Shown one piece after another: positions 23,661 through 36,794 of a stretch of 64,000 nucleotides of DNA; position 1 is the first letter of the stretch; each line of letters starts with the position of its first letter. This DNA comes from Promerops cafer (Eukaryota; Chordata; Aves; Passeriformes; Nectariniidae). The notes below the pieces were generated by a model. It saw nothing but the letters and a program-made list of their open reading frames with translations. It was not told where the DNA came from and searched no databases. A program made the translations under genes and the position numbers. The DNA lies in NCBI GenBank assembly GCA_013398275.1, contig VZSE01003980.1, forward strand, positions 381,263 through 445,262, read 5' to 3'.

Positions 23661-26600
23661 ACAGCTTTCAGGTGTGTTGGTAGAGTTGTTGGCTGTTCCA
23701 AACACATTCACAAATTGCTTTTCTTCCCATCTCTGGAACACTCACGCGGGCATAAATGACCACCTAAAATATCACAAGACCCCCAGCATGACTGGTCCAA
23801 AGAAATTCTTCTTCTGAACCTGGTTTCCAAAGGAAGCATGGAGAGAGAAGACTGCAGTACTCTGGACAAAATTTGTTTGACATCAACAGTGAATGTAAGA
23901 AAGATAAGTTAAAAGCACAGAAATCACAGTATCGTTTTTCAAAATGGTGGAAAATTTGGAACGTTCTTTGCTACATAGGTAAAAAGCACTCAGCCCCAAG
24001 GGTAAGTAGAATATTTTATTCCAGCTCAAACAGGATGCAAGTTGAAAAAGAGTCACGTTAGAACAAAAAAAGTAAATATAACAATTAGCAATGCTTCATT
24101 TTCCTGAAAAAAAAGTCCTGGGGTTAAGTTAATTTTGTTATAAATTTATCAAAGTCAATAGTTTTGTCAAAACATATTCTGGCTTGTCTGAACCATGTGC
24201 ACAGAATGAATGCTACCATTCTGGCAGGAATAAGGATGCTTTGAAGGCTACTCACACAGCTTCTACATTCAAAATCTATCTTTGTAACATGATGGGAGTT
24301 TTTTGGTTCAGGTAATTTTATTGCTTTAAGATTTTAGAATTTCAGCTAGATAGAATTGTATTTGCTCAGTATGAGATGGCAGCTACACTTCAGTTGTGGA
24401 CTCAATTTTATGTGTATCTAGTCAGTCCATTCCAGCAAAGAGATTAAGTTTAAGGGGGAAAAAACCTGTGATACTATATTTTTCTTTTCTTTATTTTCAA
24501 ATATTTTTGACCCAAACATTATTCTCCTTTTGTCCACCTCTTAATAAAATCTTTAATCTCTCCATGGTGTAGACAGAGTATTGGCTTCTTTGCTCCATGC
24601 AAATATGAGTAGTGTTGCTAAACATTTTAGTCATGCTTATATAAAATCTCCCAGAAAGCCTAACCTGAGCCCCTTAAGTTCAGGTGATGCCTCTTCTCCC
24701 TGACCTCTTCTGCCAAACAAAGAAGGGGAAGGGACCCCTTAAAGGAGTAATAGCCACTTTCTTTTAGCCTAAGAAACATACCTATGTTTCCAAAAACGTG
24801 TTTTAGGCAGTGAAATATGCACTGACAACTAAGTCTAAGGGCAGGGAAGAGTGGGGAGTACTTTTTAAAAAGACCTTGCACATGTACATACAAACACTGC
24901 CTGCAATAATGGAAATTGAATATTACCCGGTGAGGACACATTTATTAGGATCTGGGTGTAAATGAAACACAATAATGGGAATAAAGCAAACAGAGATAGA
25001 AGAAGAGCGGGACAGTTATAACAACATGAATGTCCAATTGCACATCTTGGGCAAGAACTCATTTGTTGTTAGGTGAAAGATTTAAGTGATTTCAGTGAAC
25101 CCTTGAAGACACCATTACCTCCTGACAATTTGCTACAGGTACCACAGAAGTCCAAGTAGTTAAAGAGCTCTAAAACTAGCAAAATCCATCAAATTCTCCA
25201 AGGAGCATAATATTGTTCCTCTGTGTAAACAGTCCTCTTATTCCTTAGGTTATGGGCCAGGTTATAACTCTCATTAAGTCAATCATCATCAGCTGGGCTT
25301 GACCAGCAAGTAAAAAGGAGAAGGCAATCTGCCATTATGTAGGCATTAGTCTAGAGTGAACTATTATCTTCAACACCCTGTAGCTCAAAACATAACTACT
25401 TAGATTGCTCAGATAATAACTGTGGCCAGCCAGCCATTTGCAGTTACTATAGCTGCTGGCTTCAGAAGGCAGATAAATATATTAAATCTCTATTAGAGCA
25501 TTCCATCATAAAGTGCACTCAGCTGCAATACCCTGTCTTTTCTCTTAACACCTCTAAAGAGATACATGAATGCCAGACAGTGCTGTGGCATGGATGGTAT
25601 TGTCATTTCATTATTTGCAGTTGGACCATAATGGTACGTAATTTATATCCACTACCGAAAAAAAGAATAATACAAATAAAGATAATCAGTAAATGCATAG
25701 GAATCACACAGCTTGTAGAACTGCTGTTGAGGGTAATTGTATATTTCATTGCTTTCTAACACCCTGGGATGCTTAATACTGTGTCTTCTGCAGGGTGACC
25801 TCACTTTATTTAGTACAACTAATTTCAACTGGACAGAAGCACGAGGCTACATTCATCCAGCAATGGAACATATGACATTCACATCTGTAGTACTTCAGGG
25901 CAGTTCTGTCTTGTGTTATCAGAAATGGATGTGTTTTGCTTATCCAAGTGTCTACAAATAAGTTAATAACTGCTTTTTTTAAGACAAACTCTTTTTCTTA
26001 ATGCTGTCAGAAGTGAACAGCTATTTTGCATAAAATTGCAGAGATTTATACTTTCAAAGATCAGTTTTGTTTCTGATACCAATACATAGAAAACCTCCCC
26101 TTCTTTGTTCACTCAGATATTCTTTTGTTAGATAAAATGCATATATAATCTCATTTAATTCCCCAAAACCCAACTCAGGTACAAATATTTATTTGGCTTC
26201 GCCGTCATGAAGATAACTCATTCTAAGTGAAAGTTGTATTTTAAAACATATTTTACAGAGGATTTCTCCTTGCTTAAGGAAATATTTATACTGCAAAATG
26301 TGGTGTGAACTGCTTTTGTTCATGTCTTTTTTTTCTCTCGTATGATTTTTGATCTCCCACAAGGAAATACTATAACCAGGTAGGTTGTTTTTCATAACTT
26401 CCTTCCCAGATGAAAGGAGATAATAGGAAATATACAAATAGCAAAGCCCCAATTCATTCTGTCTGAAGGAATTGTTTTCTCATTGTAAAACTTCATACTG
26501 CTTATTATTCTATTATACACATTATCTTATTTTCCTGAAAGAAATGAAACCAGAGAGGGAGGAATTAATCTGGTTTGAAAGAATAGATATCAAGACTCAA

Positions 26601-29600
26601 ATTATTGGGTGGCTCTGCAATTTACAGCACCATGACATTAAAGTGATGGGTACTCGAGATACGTAGGTAGACAACTAGAGAGACAGGATTACAGAGAAGC
26701 AGTTCAAACCATTTTTGCTAGATTTATTTCTTCTGACAAAACCATGCTCCTGGTGTTGAGTCCTTATAAGCAGGCAGCAGGTGGGCACAGCTTGACCTTC
26801 CAGATCAGTCAGATTAAGAACATAATATTTTCTACACAGTTAATGCTGAGATGATGTTAATTACTTAGCAGATCCTAAATCCCACAACTGATTTTTTATC
26901 ATTCTGACAGAGCAAGGGAATGATATGCCCAGTATAGAAGAGCTGGCAGGAAGCTATCTGGCAAATTCTCAAGATAGTATGCAATTAGGGGACAAGAGTA
27001 AAAAAAAAAAGTAAAAAATAAAATCAGAATATTCTTCGTGCTTGTTTTGCAACCAGACCACTTTTGAAGTGCCAGCCAACAGAGAAACTGATTATTAATA
27101 AAATAAAATGTGTATAGCTGATTTGTAAAATTTGAAAAACCCTGCAGTTCTCCTAATAGATTCAGTGAAAGGAAGGAAATTTGGATCAAGATTTTCAGAC
27201 TTGGAGTTCAAAAGTAAGGCCCCTCAATGGTCTGACATTCAAAAATACTGAGTAGTTCTCCTAGTTTCACGTGTGTTGGTATGGACATGGATTGTTTTTA
27301 GAAACCAGAGCCCTAATACTGGAGCTCAGAAGAAAGCAGAGTTTTGAAATACATAACTTTAATAATGGAATAACCATCTCTTATGTGTAGAAATGGTCTA
27401 CAAAAAGTGCAGTTCAGTTAGTTAAATGATGCTGGTAGAAATTAAATTGGCACCTTCCCTTGCATTACTTCCTGATGCCTTCCAGGCCTAATGTTACCTT
27501 AATATATGTTTCTGAATCTAATTCTTCCTGAACATCTGGCACTCAAAGACTGACAGTGATACACAGTCACTCCTTTACCATGTACCAAAGTATTAACTTA
27601 TCACTAGGGTAAAAAAACTGCTGCTTTGATTTTATTGCAGTTGAGCACCAAACTCTCTAAAAAATTATATCCCAAGTAAAGAAATGACAGGTTAGAAAAA
27701 AATGGGAGAAAAAAATTACATTGATTACCAAAAAAACGGGTCTTGTGTGCGGTCAGGCTGTATTTGAAAGATCTAACTGCAATGAGATACAAGTAGATAC
27801 TACAATACAATACAAGTAGATATTACAAGATTTTCTGATTCATATTCTCACATTAAAATGTAAGTGGCCCATTGTTTGTAATAAACAACATGCCTGTTCA
27901 TGCCCAGCCCATCAGCTTTTCAGACAGGTTAATGGACATGAGAAAAAAAGTTCAGGTTGAGACTTTTAGCTCTTTTGGAAGTCGTGTTAGGTTGTCATTC
28001 TGTGCTGAGAAGCTGTCTAGCCTCTGAGTGTTTCAGGAATTAAAGCAAATGAGAAAAATATGCCCCAAAAATGTTAGGGTGGGTATATTCAGGGAATAAG
28101 TAGGCTTATACTTGAGCATACCACAATACTTCATGAACATTACTTGCAAAACACCATGAATGGAGTGCAATATAATATCAATTCATGATCCAAAAAATCC
28201 AGCTCCAAGTCTTCAACAAAACTACTTTGCAGCAGAAACATACTGAGCCTTGGTAAGAGAGGGTTAACCTGCAGAAATTATTTTCTTGTAAGCCTTGCAA
28301 ATTTAGTGAGATTTCTGTCCTCTTTTCTGGGCTTACATTTATACATTAGTCTCTTAGTGTTTATTGCTTTTAATAAGCATGAATTCCTACACATGTAGGG
28401 AGGTTATAGAAAAGCTTGAAAATGTAACCTGAGTGCATTTTACTAATCTAGAAAGTTTAAAGAATGAACTAAAATAACAAAAAGATAATATTTTTAAACA
28501 TCTCATGGTTTTGAGAGCCTTACTGAGTTTTAGATCCTTGAGAATAACAACATTAGCATAGTAATTTTTTGCAATGTACTACACATCAAATACTTCCAGA
28601 CAAGGAAAGTAGTTTTAAAACACTTACAATTAATTATTTTTATCACACCCATATAATTTAGGAATCATTTTTATGAATGGAAAAGTATTTCTTGAGCACC
28701 ATAGCAGTTCTTCCATTTAACCTATTAAAAGAAAAATGATGAATAATAGAAAAAGTAATACAAATACTTTAATGAACACACATAACAAGAAGCCAAGATG
28801 TTAATCCTCAAACTCTGGTGATTAGAAGTGGCAGAAATTGTTTCCCCACCTCAAAAAATACCTTAAAATTAGTTCTATTTTATATGCTCAAAAAAGTGAG
28901 ACTGGAAGGTAAGGAAGACAGAAATACCTGTGGTAACAAAACTGTAGATAGGTCATCCCACAGCATCCAAGAGCAGTTAAATAAGAACAGACCTGAATGG
29001 AGCAAAAGGCCTTCAACCCAAGTTTCACTCATTACAGCTAGATGCTCTGATCACCAGCTGTGTTTACCTGTGGTAGAAAAGGTCATGGATTCTTTAAATA
29101 ATTGAACAGAAACATTGGGCCAGAAAATTAGAGGAGGAGATTAGGACATTCAGCTCGGGTACAGACGACCTAGTTTGTGTTATGACTCAGGTAGTCACTG
29201 AAGCCACTGAACCTCTAGCTTCAAATTAAGCACGTGAGGCAGAGGATAGCAAAGGCTTCTGGATGCCTCAGGAGGTGAGCAGTATTCACCACAGCAGCTT
29301 GGAGCAGGCAAAACTGAAAAGACAGCAGTGGAATGACTCGGGCTTTGTGCTCGGATATGAGAGACCAAGGTTGAAATTTAAATATTCAGTTTGAATCCAA
29401 AGTTACAAGGCAGAGTTACCCATTTTCTTAGAGGGTGTCATTTTTCCCCGGGTTACTACTGAGTGTTGTTAGTTGTACTAATTCTGTGATAAAGTATGTC
29501 TGAATCTGTACCAGAAAAAGCTTAGATTTTAATGACTTCATATTTTCATGGTTTAAGAGAACACTCTTTTCAGGGTTTAATGCAAGAAGTTCCATTAAAA

Positions 29601-30201
29601 TCAGAAGTTTTGGGAGTTATAGGGAAGACATCAAACTTAAATGCGGCATTTTTTTTTTTCTCATTATTGAATGAATAATGACTTTTAAAAATCATTAATT
29701 TTTTATAAAAGAGGTAAAAAACCCTGTTCATTGCCCGAATGGAGGGGATTTTTGTATGTAGATTTAAGGCTAAATATAAGCTTCCTAGAAAGAAAGAAGG
29801 ACAAAAAATAATCATATTACTTAATCAAAAAAAGTGCCTATGCAAGCAGACCCGGACCATAATGATAGTCTGCACTTTGAGGTTAGTCATGGAAATGTCC
29901 AGATCACATTACTGTCAAAGTCAATAGTACAGCTGTGGATAGATCTAAACATAATACAACACAACAATCCAATAGACTTTTAAAAATGAATAAAGGCATA
30001 GCTATAAGATGCTCATATCTTGTTACTCTAGATCTCTTAAAACTGTATTATGGTATAAAAATTGGATAAACTAAGAAATGTTCCCACAGGTAGTCCATTT
30101 TCCCAGTTATAAGCCTTTTCCTAAGTGCTAATGTAAAATTTCAGGAGGATGAGTGGCATCTTGCAGTGGATAAATGAAGGAAAAGAGCAAGAAGGAGGCC
30201 C
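23661..30201. other. Unannotated AT-rich DNA, no gene seen
   Basis: No supported gene. One frame (about 25794-25961 plus, 55 codons) follows a reasonable acceptor (TTCTGCAG) and runs to a stop, but it matches no family I know. A short direct duplication around 27787-27826 (ATACAAGTAGATA twice) is a local slippage event. Remaining frames look random. Confidence 0.5.
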
Positions 30202-30241
30202 TTCTGCTGAAAGCAGCACCTTTTTGTTGTTTTCAGCAGAA
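30202..30241 (+). repeat. Strong hairpin (16-bp stem, 8-nt loop)
   Basis: TTCTGCTGAAAGCAGC (30202-30217) pairs with GTTGTTTTCAGCAGAA (30226-30241) around the loop ACCTTTTT. Eleven outer pairs are Watson-Crick. The inner part has G·U wobbles at 30213/30230 and 30216/30227, which would pair only in plus-strand RNA, since the minus strand would have A·C mismatches. The stem is shorter than a typical microRNA precursor and does not extend outward. It may be a chance palindrome, a decayed DNA-transposon remnant or a structured RNA element. Confidence 0.65.
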
Positions 30242-30282
30242 AAATAAAGGAAATAAAACACATATTTATAGACAAACATAAA

Positions 30283-30322
30283 GTATAATATATGTATATC
30301 CCTATGTGTGTATATATACATA
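30283..30322. repeat. TA/TG-rich dinucleotide patch
   Basis: Alternating TATATGTATATC and TGTGTGTATATATACATA words form a decayed dinucleotide microsatellite. Confidence 0.7.
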
Positions 30323-32243
30323 CCTATGCTGAAATTTTTAGTGACAGAGACCAGAGCCAGTCATTGAGAAGCTCAAAACAGCATTGGGGAGTTTGGAGCT
30401 CAGAGCAGCTGGATTCATCTGGTGAGGCCAGAGCAACTTAGCAGCAGCAAAAGCAAGTGGTCATAGAAATCAAACCCCAGCCCTTAACAATACTCGGCAT
30501 AAGCAAACACCAGTGACCATGGGGAAGACCTCTTCTTTCCTTGCCTGGACAGGGTCTTTATTAATATTAGCTTGGAAGAGAACATTAATCTGTTTATTTA
30601 GGCTTGGGAACCAGTGAGTAGAACAACGAATTGGGTCAGAGAGCGTAAATCTGTAATTCAGATTCCAATTGTAAACACGTACTCCTACTGGAGGGTATGT
30701 GTGGTATTATAATTGATGAAACAAAGCAAAGGTTTATGCCTTCAAACAATATGATGACAAGCACAGTGGCAACTCCTGTGCTACATCCTGCTGCTTGACA
30801 AAAGACTCAGCATAGACCTCTATTGGGATCTTTATCCAACTGTATGTTCTCGCACCTCACAGTATGTTTTCTGCCTCTAGTTCTGAGGCTTCTCTTAATT
30901 TTTTTCATGCAAATGGAGAAAAAAAGATAATTGCAGTGTTAATTACACCTTAAAGATTAATGGCAAAATAACAAAGCATGGAGCAATAGTAATAAAATCT
31001 GAGTAAGAGAGTTGAAAGCAAGCCAGAATGCTTTAAAAGGGGATGCTTCATTTCTCCTGGTCTAGAGGTTATTTCATTCTCCTTAGAAAAAAGGCAGCCA
31101 AAATCAATTCTAAGGACAACTTTTGTATTTCATTCAGTAGTTCTTTGATGGAAAATACATAAGTGGCTGCTGGAGTATAGGCTAAGGCCAAGTTTTCCTT
31201 AGCTATTACAGGGGAATTGTGTTCACATACATGTTTTCACAGCTTAGATAAATGTTTTGCTCATGTATTTGTTTTTTTTTCTCTGTCTAAAATTAGAGAA
31301 GAACATTTTCAATGGAAGGGGCAGAGAATTCTTTTATTCTTTATCATTATAACCTGCAGTTATAGTGGTGATTTTTTCTAGAGATTGAAGATATAAGCTT
31401 GAATTTCCTGAGAGAGAGGAAGTAACTGAATACAGGTCTTCCCAGTCAATGATTTATCCACCAAACTATTGTAACAATGAGTAGGAATGATTTCCACTTC
31501 CAGTGCAACTTAGAGAGAACGTGATAGACAACACTGTATTTTGTACAGACCCAAGTGATGGAGACGGCTGCAGCACAGACTGAGACCCTCTGGTCCCACA
31601 AGCTTCTCAAGGAAAGCACTAAGTTGTTCATCAGTTCTGATGAAACAGCACCAAATAAGAAGTAAACTTCTCAGTGTTATTACTTTAACTGGTGTGTCTA
31701 ATGTAGTATGATACAGAAACCATCAAGAGCAATATACACTGCTGGTTGTTGTTGTTGGCAGACTCAGTGACATTTTCTACTTAAGTTCTGAGTTAGAAAT
31801 TTAAATATGCCAGAAAACTACCATAAATAATACTAAATAATGATAAAAAATGCTACAGAGCAATGTTTGAAGACAAAAAAAAAGACAGAAATTAGAAACT
31901 GGATAGTGTGGTGAACTGCTATAAGACCTTTCTGAGCAGCCCTTTGGTGGCTGCTAGGCTATTTTGATCCCAAGTACAAAGCTCGCTCTTTGCTGGAAAC
32001 CCAACAAAGTATTTTTTCTCTGCTATCCTTAGTTGGAAATGAAATTCAGTGTAGTTCTTCCAATCAATGGTAAACATCTTTGATTAATATTGCTCCTCTG
32101 TTGAAGAGGTGAACCCTGTTCCTACTTGAAAAGTGTAAGCAGTTAAAAAGAAGCTATTTTAACTGCATATTATAAATTTGTACTTTATAAGGACTTAGAG
32201 ATTCAGATTGCGACATTGTGAAGACAGAGCTAGAACTGAGGGG

Positions 32244-32276
32244 TTTTTTTGTTTGTTTGTTTGTTTGTTTGTTTTT
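32244..32276 (+). repeat. (TTTG)n microsatellite
   Basis: A T-run followed by six GTTT units in perfect register. It belongs to the same A/C (G/T) tetranucleotide family seen at 11125, 42758 and 44725. Confidence 0.92.
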
Positions 32277-33907
32277 GAGATCAAGATGCTCAGGAATCTT
32301 GTTGCAGGTTGTCTGCAGATGTAAATAGGTAACAGGTCATTCTGGTTGGGAAATCAAAGATGTACCAAAATAAATATCAGTCACACAATTTGTTTGTGTG
32401 TCAGTGGTTACATAACTTCTCATGCTGCAACCAAGCTGGTTAAATAAGCCTTCCATTTTAAGGCTGAGTGGACCTGAATTTTCTACCTCAGTAATGCACA
32501 GGTACCCAAGTGGTGCACTTAGAGCCAGTTATACAAGTTTATAACAAAAAGATGGTTCATGCACCAGAGAATTAATAACTCAGTACAAAATTTGAGACAT
32601 CAGTTAGATACAGGTGTATACAAATAAAAACATAAAAGAGGAAAGGTCTGGGAGAATCATAAAACGCTTTACACACAATTTTCACCCAGCTCTTGCCAAG
32701 AGTTAGAAATTGTATCCGAGTTACACAACTAAAGCAAAATCTACTTCATGTTTCCCCAGCCAAGTAAACTACCAAGCAGTGAATTTTTAAAAGAATGATC
32801 TCTATTTCAGGATTACAGAGGAGAATATAATTACCCTCAGATTGTTTCTGAACTAACTGCCAGAAATCATCTTGTGAAAAAAAAAAATTGTTGCTCAAGG
32901 ATGCACACATCAAAGTGCTTTTCAGAAGATATTAATATCAATTCTCTTGTTCTTGCAAAAATTGAACTAACAGAAATGTAATGAAGCATCAAATTGTTCC
33001 TTGGTGATTACTTTTTCATTTGTTTTATATTATTGTCAGTCTTTTAAAAAATTATTTATTGTTACTTATCAGTGAAGCCTTGAGAGTCTGAGTAGCTCTG
33101 AAGACCAAGTAAATACATGGTCTCTGCATAGAAAAGCAAATTATAGAGTAATTTCTTTTAATATCATTAATAGACTTTACTTTCAAAAGTATAGTATATA
33201 GTATAGATATACAAATGTTATAGATGGTGTTGATGAAATGTTTCATATGCTTATCAAAAGACCATGGTTTTAAATTTAAAAAAAAATTATTCCGTGAGTA
33301 TATTTTATGTAGACAAAAAGAATATAATTTCTCAGAATAAGCATTGAAAAGACAAATATATAATTTCATGGGCAGCAAAAAGAAAGCCACATATCATTAG
33401 GTAAGAAAGGTACTGCATGGGCATTCCCACAGCCTAGAAGATCAGGATTGTCTGTGAACAGATGCACTGAGCATGTCTGTACGTACGTGCCATCAAAAAG
33501 TTAAGTACTCAGAATTAAGTGCAAAAGACAGGTGCAGGGTAGGCAGTCATTCTGTTTCTCTAACACCTCTCTTTTGAAATCATCAGATCCTATGAGTTCA
33601 TTAAGGATTTTAAAAGTCCTCAGTAGACTAGAAAGGAAATATTATCTAGTTGTATAATATTTTTATTTGAACCCAGTTACTCAACTGTCACTGAGGTCAT
33701 GACCTGTTTAAAAAAAGCTAGATTCCAAATGTTCACGTTTCTTCTACTGACTTCTCAGATCTTCAGAAACATCTCTAGAGAAAAAAGTATTATAATGCTC
33801 ACATGATTTCTACTAAACCTTCAATTTCCTGAAATTTTGTCAGTAGCAGTAGAAACCTTTAAACTCCTGGACTTCAAAAATATATCCCTTTTGTTGCTTT
33901 GCCTTAC

Positions 33908-33923
33908 TTTTTTTTTTTTTTTT
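33908..33923. repeat. Poly(T) tract
   Basis: A 16-base T homopolymer with no recognisable retroelement beside it. Confidence 0.85.
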
Positions 33924-35534
33924 AGATTAAACTGTGAAGCAACAAAAGAGGTCAAGGTAAAATCAATTAAAATAATATTACATTGACATATGTTTGCAAG
34001 TAGATGTTTAAAGGTATTTTATGCAGGTAACAGAGTTTGTAACAAATGGCATGATGAGTATTCCCCTGTTGCTTATGAAGTTAGAAAGGCATTCCCTATG
34101 GCTGCATAATTTCTTTTAAACCTCTTATAGAATAGTACATATCTCCAGTTTCATATAAACACAACCCTTCAACAGCAACATATAAAATACCTAGCTCTCT
34201 GTTTGTTGAAATAATGGATAAGGTGAATCTAAATGTTTTGGCAAGATTTCTAGGTTCAAAGACAGAAATGTATTTCCCCATAAAATAAGTCATCTGCAGA
34301 TATTAACCCCCCCAAAATGTAAAAGAAATAGAATAGCTCTTCAAAAGACAAACTTTATTGCTGAGTACTCAACAGATTTAAGATATAATAATAGCATTTA
34401 AGAATTTTGAATTTACTTTTTTTATCTGAATTTGCTTTTGGATACTTCTAAGCAAATAAACTGACTTTAGCTTTACCACCCTGATTTCTCACGTAGGTGT
34501 CTTGATGACTGGTATATGTAAAAGAAAATATAAACTGAAACCCTTAGTCACAGTCTCAGGTAGGTTTCCGTCACAGCCGTCGATTTGGCCCTCATATTCT
34601 TTGAAGCCCATTCTACCCACTCCCCCACTCCCTGTGAAAAAAGATTCAGCCAAAACAAAACCCAAGAACAACCTGGGATCTTTGGACATTCATATCTTAG
34701 TGCATAGTCACTAAAAATTAAAGATTGTTAATGTGTTTCAGAACAGAAGATATTCCCTGACTAAGCAAAAATAATTCTGAATTCCATATTGAATTTTATC
34801 ATGGCGATATAATTGACTCACCAATTTAAAAATATCTATTTATACATTTGACTTGTTGATGAGGTTTTTTATAGTTAAAAACTGCCAATGGCCAAACCAA
34901 GTAATGTCAAAAGGCAATATTCAAACGTTGGCAATTTCTATTTAAATTGTTTGCCTCTATATATATGTACAAACCCCTGGGATTTGAGCTTTGATATTCA
35001 GGACTGACACAAAGACTTATGCAAAATTTGATGAGAAGAAATCTTAGGTTTGAGTATTTTGAAAATATTTTGTTCATTAGCAATTACTTCTCAGACTTCA
35101 TTTGCAAAAGTCTCAGTATGCTATAAAGTATTATATTTCTGTTTTCAAAAAATGGTTCTGACAGTTCTAAAGTAATGCTTTTAAGGAGTGTCTCAATGAA
35201 GTTTCATAGAAATAGCATAGATGTGGCTGTTAGTCTTAATCAGAAAAAGAGAGAACTCCCACAAGTGATTAACTATATCCCAAATATTGTATACAGGCAG
35301 CTAAATATATATTCTGAGAGAAGACACTAAAATAAGTATTCACAGAGTGCAGAGACCACAAATAATGAAGAACTGATGCAAGAAGTGCCCTTGTCAATGC
35401 TAAACAGAAAGAACAAGGGAAAAGTTATTTAGAATTTACTTAAGTAAAGCTCTACCAGAAGAAATGTTTGAGATCATCAGGATTTTGTTTTCAATGGAGG
35501 CTCTTCCCTCCAAAATCTCTCTTTAGTTTATGCA

Positions 35535-36500
35535 AGAGAAGCCCTCAGGGGTCAGTGTTGGGGTTGGTACTGTTCCACACCTTTGTCAGTGACGTGGGCA
35601 GTGGGATTGAGGGCAGCCTCAGCAGGTTTGCTGGTGACACTGAGCTGGATGGGGCAGTCAACACAGGAGAGGGAAGGGATGGCATCCACAGGGACCTGGA
35701 CAGCCTTGGGAGGTGGGACCATGCAAACCTCAGGGAGTTCAGCAAGGCCAAGTGCAAGGTCCTACAGCTGCGTTGGGGCAATCCCAGACACACCCACAGG
35801 TTGGGCAGAGAAGTAACTGAGAGCCCTGTGGGGAAGGGCTTGGGGGTGATGGCTGATGAAAAACTCACCATGAGCCCACAGTGAGTGCTCCCAGCCCACA
35901 AAGCCATGGGAATGCTGGGCTGCATCCAAAGGAGCGTGGCCAGCAGGTCAAGGGAGGGGATTCTCCTCCTCTGCTCTGCTCTTTTGAGACCACACCAGGA
36001 GCTCTGGGGTCCCCAGCATAAGACATGGAACTGTTGGAGCAAGTCCAGAGGAGGGCCACAAATTTGATAGGACGACTGGAGCATGTCCCCTAAAATGATG
36101 GGCTGAGCAAGTTTGGGCTGTTCTGGAGATAAAAAGGTTGTGTGGGGACTTCATAGCAATGTACCAGTATCTGAAGGGGGCCTACAGGGAAGCTGGAGAG
36201 AGACTCTTTGTCAGGAACTATAGTGATAGAGCAAGGAATAAAGGGTTCAAAATGAAGGAAGAAACATTTAGGTTAGATATATGGGAGAAATTCTTTACTG
36301 CAAGGGGAGCAAGGCACTGGAAGAGATTGCCCAGAAAAATTGTGGATGTCCCAACCCTGGAAATGTTCAAGGCCAGGCTGGATGGGGAATTGGGCAACTT
36401 GGTCTACAGGGAGGTGTCCCTGCATTTGGCAGGGGGTTTGGGATGAGATGATCTTTGAGGTCACTTCCAACTTCAACTATCTTATGATTCTATGATTCTT
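35535..36500 (+). mobile_element. CR1 LINE, 5'-truncated copy with intact 3' tail
   Basis: Translation gives the CR1 reverse-transcriptase landmarks in order: PQGSVLG at the start, the active-site block (here FAGDTELDG), GRDGIHRDLDSLGRW, KAKCKVLQLRWGNPRH, then GCIQRSVASRSRE, YQYLKGAYREAGERL and FKARLDGELGNLV. The 3' UTR follows with GATGATCTTTGAGGTCACTT and the diagnostic terminal octamers (ATGATTCTATGATTCT, 36484-36500). The 5' break lies just upstream of the PQGSVLG block, so the endonuclease domain and the N-terminal part of the RT are missing, as in most CR1 copies. The composition is clearly GC-richer than the flanks. No target-site duplication is expected or seen. Confidence 0.93.
35537..36412 (+). 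pseudogene. CR1 ORF2 reverse-transcriptase fragment, inactivated
   Basis: This is the C-terminal part of the CR1 polyprotein, whose full form carries an apurinic-like endonuclease and a reverse transcriptase used for target-primed reverse transcription. The retained frame is open to a TGA at 35882-35884, where related elements have a Cys codon (TGT). Reading continues in the same frame to about 36020, then shifts frame near 36015-36022 and again before about 36138. The metal-binding FADD motif reads FAGD: the first Asp codon is GGT (Gly) at 35633-35635. With truncation, a nonsense codon, at least two frameshifts and a lost catalytic Asp, the copy cannot encode an active enzyme. Confidence 0.9.
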
Positions 36501-36779
36501 TAAAGCTATCACAATCCTCAGCCTCTGAGGTCTTTGAGGCTGTGGTTGGCATCAGGTATCTCTCTGTTTTTCTGCTTTTAAAAATTCTCTGCACTTTTTA
36601 CACATCAAGAATACTAAATGCAGGACTATGTACTGCAAAGCCTACCTAACTGGAAAGTTATTTAAATAATACTGAAAATGTGGTGAAAACGAAACGCCAA
36701 CTGATAAAGCATTGCTTTGTGAAAATCTTATCTAGCAGTAATTATTCCTTTCTCCTTTTGTTCCTCATTACATTCTATT

Positions 36780-36794
36780 AAAAAAAAAAAAAAA
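36780..36794. repeat. Poly(A) tract
   Basis: An A homopolymer about 280 bp beyond the CR1 tail. It is not attached to that element, since CR1 ends in octamers rather than poly(A). Confidence 0.8.

Larger units (their letters stand above)
30242..35534. other. Unannotated AT-rich DNA, no gene seen
   Basis: No supported gene. It holds a TA/TG-rich microsatellite-like patch at 30283-30322, a (TTTG)n run at 32244-32276 and a poly(T) at 33908-33923. A 112-codon minus frame (33052-33390) is rich in Ile, Lys, Asn and Phe and matches nothing I recognise. The sequence changes sharply in composition at about 35535, where CR1 begins. Confidence 0.55.

Noticed and set aside
25794..25961. A possible terminal exon after TTCTGCAG (55 codons, then stop)
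   Set aside because: The acceptor is plausible, but the peptide matches no family I recognise, and no partner exon is visible. Protein homology or RNA-seq would be decisive.
35545..36084. A 179-codon minus-strand frame, plus other antisense frames over the CR1
   Set aside because: Antisense shadow of CR1 ORF2, whose coding strand is plus.
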